In this document: piece by piece, positions 1 to 5,257 of the stretch | Position numbering within the stretch: the stretch's first letter is position 1 | Layout: each line of letters starts with the position of its first letter | Assembly (NCBI GenBank): GCA_027295245.1 | Contig: JAPULF010000254.1 | Coordinates: 1-5,517, forward strand | DNA length: 5,517 nucleotides | From: Planctomycetota bacterium | GTDB taxonomy: Bacteria > Planctomycetota > Phycisphaerae > UBA1845 > UTPLA1 | Reading direction: 5' to 3' | Notes under the pieces: model-generated | Told to the model about the DNA's origin: nothing | Databases searched by the model: none | What the model saw: the letters and a program-made list of their open reading frames with translations, nothing else | Program-made: the position numbers and the translations under genes

Positions 1-1
1 C

Positions 2-574
2 GTGTCGTCGATGCAGCCCGTGTTCACGCCCCCGCCCGCGGATCCAGCGCTGTACGCCGCGTATTCTATCAAGGGCAAGGACTACACCGCACATGCCCTC
101 GGCCGACGTGACTTCACGCCGGGCCAAGCCAATGCCGTCAACGCCATCGACATGTCTCTCACGAATCCAGGGCGTATCCTGCTGGCCGACCCCGGCGACT
201 TCACGCTGAAGGGTGCCGCAACTCTGACGGGCACGCTGGTGGTGGTCGGCGATCTGAAGTTTCACCAGGACACGATATTGACCGCGGTCGCAAATTATCC
301 GGCCCTGGTCGTCACCGGGGACATCGTCGCCGACAAGGATGAGGCGAAACTGACGGTCATAGGCAGCGTGATCTGCGGCGGATCGATCCTTGACCGCGGC
401 AAGACCTCCGTGTTCCTGAGCGTACGAGGCGCCTGCACGGCGGGGACATTCGATCTCTCGCGAGGCGACGGCAACTACATATTCCAATGGGACCCCGCCT
501 ATTCCGTGTTCTGGAATCTGGCCGAATCCGGAGCCGCGTACCCCGCCACGTTGCTCGACTGGAAAGAAAACTGA
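2..574 (+). CDS. C-terminal part of a bactofilin/PilX-like beta-repeat protein (5' truncated)
   Basis: The frame is open to the left edge and ends at TGA 572-574, giving 190 visible residues. The GTG at position 2 and ATG at 11 cannot be judged as starts because no upstream sequence is present; the gene probably begins outside the window. The visible protein has a Pro-rich start (about 6-16), then short hydrophobic strands separated by Gly/Asp turns at about 66-130 ('GTLVVVGDLKF', 'YPALVVTGDIVAD', 'LTVIGSVICGGSI'). This ladder resembles bactofilins and the C-terminal halves of PilX-type pilus-associated proteins, in which 'xxPALVVxGDI' strands are common. The last 40 residues are aromatic-rich (FQWDPAYSVFWNL) and end in LDWKEN. 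I infer an envelope or pilus-assembly role. No catalytic motif is visible and no N-terminal membrane anchor can be checked. The gene converges on the symporter gene. Confidence 0.6.
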   Translation: MSSMQPVFTPPPADPALYAAYSIKGKDYTAHALGRRDFTPGQANAVNAIDMSLTNPGRILLADPGDFTLKGAATLTGTLVVVGDLKFHQDTILTAVANYPALVVTGDIVADKDEAKLTVIGSVICGGSILDRGKTSVFLSVRGACTAGTFDLSRGDGNYIFQWDPAYSVFWNLAESGAAYPATLLDWKEN

Positions 575-615
575 TCCGGCCTAGAAAAAGGCGATCGCTC
601 CATTCGCGAGCGTCG

Positions 616-674
616 CGAGAGACACGAGCATGACCGTATAGGAAACGTATTACATCAGATCGATCGTGCTCTCG
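616..674. terminator. Long-loop inverted repeat between convergent genes; possible bidirectional terminator
   Basis: CGAGAG (616-621), one bulged A (622) and CACGA (623-627) pair perfectly with TCGTG (664-668) and CTCTCG (669-674), an 11-bp stem with a single bulge and a 36-nt loop. It fills most of the 100-bp gap between the two converging stop codons and abuts the symporter stop codon (complement of 675-677). Neither side has a T tract and the loop is long, so it is not a classic intrinsic terminator. A smaller stem, CGCTC (596-600) with GAGCG (608-612), lies just to its left. A role in transcript ending or 3'-end protection is inference from position. Confidence 0.3.
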
Positions 675-2237
675 TCACACGTTCCTGCCGCGGATTCGAC
701 CGATCGCCAGCCCGACCAGGAAAATCGTCAGCGAACCGACCACGATGATCATGTGGCTGTGGAACGGACTCTGAAGCGATTCAGGCAGCGCAGACTGGGG
801 TGAAAATGCCATCCATACAATCACCAACACGCCGACTACCACGCCGGTCGCCGCCGCGGCGTTGCCGGCCCGCCGCGAAATCAGACCCAACAGAAACAGC
901 CCCAGCATCCCTCCCGCGAATATGCCCTGAAGCCGCCACCAGGCATCGAGCACGCTGTCTTCATCAATCAACGCCAACGCGGCCCCCGTGCCGACCGCTC
1001 CAAATAGAACGGTCGACACCCGCAGTACCCGCATGGACACCGCTTCGCCCGCGGACGGCCGGACGTAGCGCCGGTAGATGTCGGAGAGAATGACGGTGGC
1101 GGACGAGTTGAGCGACGTGTCGATGCTGCTCATCGCGGCCGCGACCACCGCGGCGATCAACAAGCCCGCAAGGCCGGTCGGAAGCCCGTGCGCGATGAAG
1201 TGCGGCAAGACGCTGTCGCCGATGTCTCGATCGCTGAGCAACGCGGCGCGTTGAGTGATCTTCTCCGCAGTCGGTTCGTCGCCCCGGCGCTCGATTTCCT
1301 GTGTGGCGACCTGCGTCCGTACCTCGGCCAGCATCTTCGGGTGGGCGTGATAGTAACTGAACAAGGAAGACCCGATGAAAAAGAAAAGAGCCGAAATAGG
1401 TATGTAGAGAATGGCCCCCAACCAAACCGAGCGCACCGCCGCTCTCTCCGAGCGGGCCGCGTGATATCGCTGTACATAGTTCTGGTCGATGCCGAAGTTG
1501 CCGAGGTTGATGAACATGCCGTACAGCAACACGACCCAAAACGTCTCCACCGTCGGATCGGGCGAGAATCCGCCAAGGCTGAACTTGTTTTCCTTTGCCG
1601 CAAACGAAACGAGTTCGCCCGGTCCGCCGGGCATCCCGAATATGAGTAGTAGCGCGATACCGAGCGCCCCGGCCGTCAACACGATGCTCTGTATGACGTC
1701 CGTCCAAATGACCGCCTCGATACCGCCGAGCAGCGTGTAGAGCGTAACCGATGCCCCCGTAATCAGGATGATCGCGGCCATGCTCCAACCGGTCAGGGCG
1801 TGAAGCACCAGTGCCATCCCGAGCATGATCGAACCCACCCGGGCAACCTGCATCAGCAGGTAGCCGATCACCGCATACGTTCTCGCCCACCCGCCGAATC
1901 GCTTCTCGAGATGTTCGTAGGCCGAGATCGACCCGGAGCGGCGATAGAAGGGCACGAAGTAACGCACCGCCACAAGCGCCACAATCGGCAACGACAGGCT
2001 GAACACGAATGCCGCCCAATTCCCGCCAAATGCCTTTCCCGGCACGCCGAGAAACGTGTTGCTCGACAGGTACGTCCCGAAGATGGAGAGCCCGACCGCC
2101 CAGGCCGGCAAGGCCCCGCCGGCAGTCGTGAACGCCCGGACGCCGCGGCTCTTGCGTGCGAACCAGCACCCGAACGCAACCATGCTCGCCAGGTAAACAA
2201 CGAGTACGACGATGTCGATGGCAGGCAGTCGGGACAC
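675..2237 (-). CDS. Sodium:solute symporter (SSS family)
   Basis: The 520-residue length fits the SSS family (LeuT fold, about 13 transmembrane helices), which couples Na+ entry to uptake of sugars, sialic acid, amino acids or carboxylates across the inner membrane. Hydrophobic helices run throughout. Family landmarks are the first helix (8-26) followed by a basic stretch, 'GGIEAVIWTDVIQ' at 171-183, 'DQNYVQRY' at 251-258, and 'AAAMSSIDTSLNSSATV' at 366-382. In the last, A367, S370 and S371 align with the Na+-site Ala/Ser/Ser of vSGLT. A charged soluble stretch at about 295-340 interrupts the helices. The start is GTG (2235-2237); a TGA two codons upstream (2241-2243) rules out any longer form. 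The Shine-Dalgarno is weak (GGG within GATGGGTTGAACA). The gene is monocistronic here, divergent from the EEP gene. The substrate cannot be told from sequence or neighbours. Confidence 0.95.
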   Translation of the reverse strand: MSRLPAIDIVVLVVYLASMVAFGCWFARKSRGVRAFTTAGGALPAWAVGLSIFGTYLSSNTFLGVPGKAFGGNWAAFVFSLSLPIVALVAVRYFVPFYRRSGSISAYEHLEKRFGGWARTYAVIGYLLMQVARVGSIMLGMALVLHALTGWSMAAIILITGASVTLYTLLGGIEAVIWTDVIQSIVLTAGALGIALLLIFGMPGGPGELVSFAAKENKFSLGGFSPDPTVETFWVVLLYGMFINLGNFGIDQNYVQRYHAARSERAAVRSVWLGAILYIPISALFFFIGSSLFSYYHAHPKMLAEVRTQVATQEIERRGDEPTAEKITQRAALLSDRDIGDSVLPHFIAHGLPTGLAGLLIAAVVAAAMSSIDTSLNSSATVILSDIYRRYVRPSAGEAVSMRVLRVSTVLFGAVGTGAALALIDEDSVLDAWWRLQGIFAGGMLGLFLLGLISRRAGNAAAATGVVVGVLVIVWMAFSPQSALPESLQSPFHSHMIIVVGSLTIFLVGLAIGRIRGRNV

Positions 2238-2381
2238 TGTTCAACCCATCAAAAGGGCGGGATCCGTTCGTCGCCCGATAGCGCTCATGCGGCAGGAATG
2301 CGCCTGACGCGTGCGAGGCCCGGGGCTCGCATTGATTTCAACGGCGAGAGCCGAGCCCGAACGGATCACGTCCGAATGGGC

Positions 2382-2409
2382 ATTAAGGACGATGATTCCG
2401 TATTGTCAA
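2382..2409 (-). promoter_or_regulatory. Candidate sigma70-type promoter for the symporter gene
   Basis: On the minus strand a perfect -35 TTGACA (complement of 2404-2409) is followed after 16 bp by CTTAAT (complement of 2382-2387), matching TATAAT at 4 of 6 positions. Transcription would begin near 2375 and leave a leader of about 138 nt before the GTG. Consensus E. coli-type boxes are only a guide in planctomycetes, so this remains a prediction. Confidence 0.4.
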
Positions 2410-2492
2410 CGGGTTCATCACCAACGTGACGACGGGGCGGGTTGCATTTGCGGCACTCCCGTGCCCTCCGGCCTTGCAATCGATGATAGGAC

Positions 2493-2512
2493 GCCGGTCC
2501 ACCCCGACCGGC
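2493..2512. repeat. Perfect 7-bp inverted repeat in the divergent promoter region
   Basis: GCCGGTC (2493-2499), loop CACCCC (2500-2505) and GACCGGC (2506-2512) form a perfect GC-rich stem. It lies between the two outward-facing promoter candidates, about 40 bp upstream of the rightward -35 box and about 85 bp from the leftward -35. No T tract follows on either strand, so a terminator is unlikely. It could be an operator for a dimeric regulator or a chance palindrome. Confidence 0.45.
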
Positions 2513-2553
2513 TTGAAGTGGCGATCCGATATGGGTAAGAATGAACGATTGAA

Positions 2554-2581
2554 TTGTCAGTTGTTTTCTAGGTCGTATTAC
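2554..2581 (+). promoter_or_regulatory. Candidate sigma70-type promoter for the secreted EEP gene
   Basis: TTGTCA (2554-2559, 5 of 6 matches to TTGACA) and TATTAC (2576-2581, 4 of 6 to TATAAT) are separated by 16 bp, in a locally AT-rich stretch inside GC-rich DNA. The start site would be near 2588, giving a very short leader of about 14 nt that still includes the AGGGG (2590-2594) ribosome-binding site seven bases before the ATG. Confidence 0.4.
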
Positions 2582-2601
2582 GGAAGGGCAGGGGTCGAAA
2601 C

Positions 2602-4011
2602 ATGCGACGTGGGAGTATCGGCGAGAGTGGCAAGAGACGATTTCGGTATGCGGCGATTCCGGTGTGCGTCATCGTGCTCTCCGTTTCGAGCGCCCGTGCG
2701 TACGACCCCCTCAACGGGGACTTTACGAGAGCCGATCCGCTCGACGTTCGAATCGTCAGTTACAATCACCACCGTGACTTCATCGACACCCCGAGCGCCG
2801 ACGCCGCTTTCGATCGGATACTGACCGCCCTGGACGCCGATGTATTCGTCTTCCAGGAATTCGTCGAGGACGTGTCACAGAGCGACGTGGCCAACCGGAT
2901 GAACAGTATTTTGCCGGTCGGCGGTCCGGGCTGGCAGGTACACTTCGGCCTGCTCGCCGGCGTCCGCACGGCGATCGCATCGCGCCATCCGCTGACAATG
3001 ACTCGCGTCGACACGATCCCCGCCTCATCCACACGCGGCGTCACGATCGCGCTGGTAGACCTTCCGGACGCCGACTATTCGGTGGACGTTTACCTTCTCG
3101 GCGTCCACCTCAAGTGTTGCGGCAACCCCGGCGGCTCCGAGGACGACAAGCGTCAAGACAGTGCCGACGCAATCGCGAATTGGCTCGGTGACGCCCGCGG
3201 CGCGGCCCGACCCTTCGGCAACCAAGTCGTCCTGCCGGCCGACACGCCCATGATCGCCTTGGGCGATTTCAACCTCGTCGGCGGTCCCCAACCGGAAGAC
3301 ACGCTGATCACGGGCGACATCCAGGACTCCGGCGCATACGGGCCCGACGTTCAAGGTGATTGGGACATATCGAATATGACCAATCTCATGCCGTCCGATC
3401 CCTTCACGGGCGACACATTCACCTGGCAGGGCAACGGCAATTTCCCGCCGTCCGCCCTCGATCGGTTCTTTTATACCGATAGCGTCGTCACCGTGGCCAA
3501 CAGCTTCATACTGAATACCGACACCATGACCCCCGCCGCGCTAAGCGCCGCGGGCCTGCAAGCGAGCGATACATTGACGAGCGTCACCTCCGATCATCTG
3601 CCGATCGCGATGGATCTGGACATTGCCTTCGTGGACTGCAACGACAACGGCCAGGACGATGCCATAGATATTTCCAGCGGAGACAGCGACGACTGCGACG
3701 GAAACGACGTGCCCGATGATTGCCAACTCGATTCCGACGGCGACGAACTGATCGACGTATGCGACGGATGCCCGATCGATTCGAACAAAACATCCCCCGG
3801 CATCTGCGGCTGCGGCGTGCCCGACACACCCGCGGACGGCAACATGAATGGCGATCCGTTCATCGACGGCCGCGACATTCGCCGATTCGTGGAAGCTATG
3901 GTCGGCGCCCCGGTGACCGCGGACATCTGCCACGGCGACTTCGACGCCGACTCCCAACTCGACCCCGGCGACATCCCCGGCATGGTCAATGCGCTCTTGA
4001 CCGCACTCTAA
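2602..4011 (+). CDS. Secreted endonuclease/exonuclease/phosphatase (EEP) family protein with TSP3-like and dockerin-like C-terminus
   Basis: This 469-residue exported protein starts at ATG 2602, with AGGGG seven bases upstream. A signal peptide (1-33) has a basic start, hydrophobic core and 'SARA' cleavage site. The EEP domain (DNase I/sphingomyelinase fold, metal-dependent phosphodiesterases) spans about 46-342. Its motifs are complete: N55 in 'SYNHH', Q85-E86, H169 in 'GVHLK', 'GDFN' (221-224), 'LDRFF' (286-290) and 'SDH' (330-332). The domain is therefore probably active; its substrate (nucleic acid, phospholipid or other phosphodiester) is unknown. A Cys/Asp-rich, TSP3-like segment follows (345-410). 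Then come two EF-hand-like loops (N414/N416/D418/D425 and D446/D448/D450/D457), forming a dockerin-like tail expected to bind Ca2+. In the first 'DCNDNG' repeat the usual second Cys is Ala354. The gene converges on the DNRLRE gene, which has a related tail. Confidence 0.9.
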   Translation: MRRGSIGESGKRRFRYAAIPVCVIVLSVSSARAYDPLNGDFTRADPLDVRIVSYNHHRDFIDTPSADAAFDRILTALDADVFVFQEFVEDVSQSDVANRMNSILPVGGPGWQVHFGLLAGVRTAIASRHPLTMTRVDTIPASSTRGVTIALVDLPDADYSVDVYLLGVHLKCCGNPGGSEDDKRQDSADAIANWLGDARGAARPFGNQVVLPADTPMIALGDFNLVGGPQPEDTLITGDIQDSGAYGPDVQGDWDISNMTNLMPSDPFTGDTFTWQGNGNFPPSALDRFFYTDSVVTVANSFILNTDTMTPAALSAAGLQASDTLTSVTSDHLPIAMDLDIAFVDCNDNGQDDAIDISSGDSDDCDGNDVPDDCQLDSDGDELIDVCDGCPIDSNKTSPGICGCGVPDTPADGNMNGDPFIDGRDIRRFVEAMVGAPVTADICHGDFDADSQLDPGDIPGMVNALLTAL

Positions 4012-4018
4012 CCGAGGA

Positions 4019-4034
4019 TGCGCGGTCCAGCGCA
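4019..4034. terminator. Short GC hairpin between convergent genes; weak terminator candidate
   Basis: TGCGC (4019-4023) and GCGCA (4030-4034) form a 5-bp stem with loop GGTCCA in the 60-bp gap between two converging stop codons. There is no T tract on either side (CCTTCACTGACTC follows on the plus strand), so it falls short of a standard intrinsic terminator. Position is the main argument for it. Confidence 0.2.
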
Positions 4035-4071
4035 CCTTCACTGACTCTTCAGAATCCGATTGTAGTATGAG

Positions 4072-4977
4072 TTAATCGCAAGGCGGAGCGGCCAGAAGGC
4101 GGTCGACAAAAAGCGGAACATCCGCCGCAGGGTCGTATGAATGGTTGGCATCCATGTCGGCACAGGTACAGTTCACGACCGTCTGCCCCGTCATGCAATC
4201 AATAAATCGCTGGATATCGGCTCCGGTGACAGAACCGTCGACGCTCATGTCTCCGACGCAGGTCGAGCAAACATTCGGTGCGGGCGTATAGTCAACGCTC
4301 AACACCGGACGGCGCTCGGGCATGAAGTTCTCCCGAGTGTCGAAGCGCTTGACCGTCGTCGGTGATGCTTCGTTTCCCACCAATATCCATCCGAAGTTGC
4401 CGGCGGGCATGTCGAGCCAACCTTGCGCGTCCGCCACCATCGTCGCAGTCGAGCCGAACGTGTAGTACCCGATCTGATTCACGACCTGACTGCCGCTGAC
4501 GGTCCCGGAATAGTCGCCGCCGTCCGACGACCAAAAACTATTTGGGTAGAATGTGTGTTTCCACGTCGCGTCGCCCGCGGTAGACGGCGCCCCACCGCCG
4601 CCCGGGGCGAACGACGTCCCCTCGCCCCAATCCGCCAACACCGGGTGTAGATTGATGGTGTGGGCCCCCGCGTTCGTCTGCGACATGAAGAGCGTCAGCG
4701 TCACGCTGTCGATTATCGATCCGGCTGGGATGCTGCCCGAAACATCGAACGCGATCAGTCCGCGGCGAATGCTGTTTACCGGCGCGCCGATCCGACCGGA
4801 AAAAAAGCTCGGCCCGATCCCGTTGCTGAACGCGCCCGCGGAGTCTTGGATGAGGGTGTTGTCCTTGAGGGCCCCAAGGTTGGCAACGTCCGCGATGGCC
4901 GCGTGCGCGAACACCAACGAGGCTGTCAATAAGACGCAGTAAACGCGCCGAAGACCAGTTTTTCGATTGAGAATCAC
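4072..4977 (-). CDS. Secreted DNRLRE-type domain protein with dockerin-like C-terminal tail
   Basis: This 301-residue exported protein starts at GTG (4975-4977), preceded by GAGG (complement of 4985-4988) at a seven-base spacing. A signal peptide covers about 1-29, with basic residues, a hydrophobic core and 'AAIA' before Asp30. Residues 35-230 resemble the DNRLRE-type domain of secreted bacterial proteins: 'DNTLIQD' (39-45), 'RRGLIAFDVSGSIPAGSIID' (71-90), 'LADWGEGTS' (114-122), 'GDATWKHTFY' (135-144), 'GWILVGNE' (196-203), 'RRPVLSVDYTP' (222-232). This is an all-beta, non-catalytic module; roles in polysaccharide or surface binding are proposed, not shown here. After a Cys-rich hinge (237-240) a dockerin-like tail has two EF-hand-like loops (D243/S245/D247/D254 and D274/D276/N278/D282). 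The second loop ('DPAADV') is one residue longer than its counterpart in the neighbouring EEP protein ('DPGDI'). No catalytic residues are evident. Confidence 0.85.
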   Translation of the reverse strand: MILNRKTGLRRVYCVLLTASLVFAHAAIADVANLGALKDNTLIQDSAGAFSNGIGPSFFSGRIGAPVNSIRRGLIAFDVSGSIPAGSIIDSVTLTLFMSQTNAGAHTINLHPVLADWGEGTSFAPGGGGAPSTAGDATWKHTFYPNSFWSSDGGDYSGTVSGSQVVNQIGYYTFGSTATMVADAQGWLDMPAGNFGWILVGNEASPTTVKRFDTRENFMPERRPVLSVDYTPAPNVCSTCVGDMSVDGSVTGADIQRFIDCMTGQTVVNCTCADMDANHSYDPAADVPLFVDRLLAAPPCD

Positions 4978-5003
4978 GACAACGCCTCTTTCCCAAGACG
5001 ATC

Positions 5004-5033
5004 ATTATAGCCATCCGGCGTATCCGATTTCGA
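5004..5033 (-). promoter_or_regulatory. Promoter of the DNRLRE gene with perfect TATAAT box
   Basis: On the minus strand TATAAT (complement of 5004-5009) matches the -10 consensus exactly. An 18-bp spacer separates it from TCGAAA (complement of 5028-5033), which matches TTGACA at 4 of 6. The start site would be near 4997, giving a 20-nt leader that contains the GAGG ribosome-binding site and ends at the GTG. The geometry of box, leader, binding site and start codon is coherent, which makes this the best promoter call in the window. Confidence 0.6.
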
Positions 5034-5214
5034 GTCTATGATCGCCGGTCGTCCCATAAATGCCCAGGCTCGCGGGTTGCCCCACCCCCTGCAGCGTCGT
5101 AGGAGGGATTCGTATCGGGTCTAGCGTCAACGAATCGGGCACAACGCACATTGCGTGCGAAATCCAAACTGAAATCTGCTAATCTGAAAGTGAGCCGGGA
5201 ATGGGCCGCGCCGT

Positions 5215-5232
5215 CGAAACCGCGGCGGTTCG
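5215..5232 (+). promoter_or_regulatory. Leader hairpin just upstream of the S9 peptidase ribosome-binding site
   Basis: CGAA (5215-5218), a bulged A, and CCG (5220-5222) pair with CGG (5226-5228) and TTCG (5229-5232) around a CGG loop. The stem ends 11 bases before the GGAGGGA ribosome-binding site (5244-5250), leaving that site exposed. It could shape the start of the leader, or be chance in GC-rich DNA. Confidence 0.25.
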
Positions 5233-5257
5233 CGCAGTTCAATGGAGGGAATCGCTC

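Larger units (their letters stand above)
2238..2601. other. 364-bp divergent intergenic region between symporter and EEP genes
   Basis: No convincing gene lies here; the open frames that cross it are antisense extensions of the symporter or lack protein-like composition. It holds a leftward promoter candidate (2382-2409), a rightward one (2554-2581) and two hairpins. One is TGCGAG (2312-2317) with CTCGCA (2326-2331), with loop GCCCGGGG; it would lie in the symporter's 5' leader. The other is the perfect inverted repeat at 2493-2512. The leader predicted for the symporter is about 135-140 nt, long enough for some RNA structure, but I do not recognise a riboswitch class. Confidence 0.6.
4978..5257. 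other. 280-bp divergent intergenic region between DNRLRE and S9 peptidase genes
   Basis: It holds the promoter of the leftward gene (5004-5033), a small hairpin ACGCA-CAT-TGCGT (5144-5156) and a hairpin just upstream of the rightward ribosome-binding site (5215-5232). The open frames running through it have arginine-rich, non-protein-like translations and no ribosome-binding sites, so I see no gene in it. No convincing -35/-10 pair for the rightward gene was found. Confidence 0.55.

Noticed and set aside
1188..1649. Plus-strand frame antisense to the symporter
   Set aside because: Shadow of a high-GC coding region; no ribosome-binding site and no recognisable motifs.
964..2244. Long minus-strand frame (426 codons) overlapping the symporter
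   Set aside because: It lies inside the symporter in another frame, is rich in Arg/His/Gly with no domain pattern, and begins at a TTG without a ribosome-binding site. The symporter frame has clear family motifs.
2426..2824. Plus-strand frame crossing the EEP promoter and start
   Set aside because: Out of frame with the EEP gene, Arg/Ser/Pro-rich, no ribosome-binding site; it also overlaps the candidate promoter.
3541..4041. Minus-strand frame antisense to the 3' part of the EEP gene (Val/Ala/Gly-rich)
   Set aside because: Its composition is the mirror of the Asp/Gly-rich coding strand; it has no motif, and the sense frame is well supported.
4538..5014. Minus-strand frame beginning at ATG 5014, upstream of the DNRLRE start
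   Set aside because: It runs out of frame over the DNRLRE gene, is Arg/Gly/His-rich, and its start overlaps the TATAAT box, so it would precede the predicted transcript.
5151..5185. Possible rightward promoter (TTGCGT and TAATCT) for the S9 gene
   Set aside because: The spacing between the boxes is 23 bp, too long for a sigma70-type promoter, and alternative pairings match poorly.
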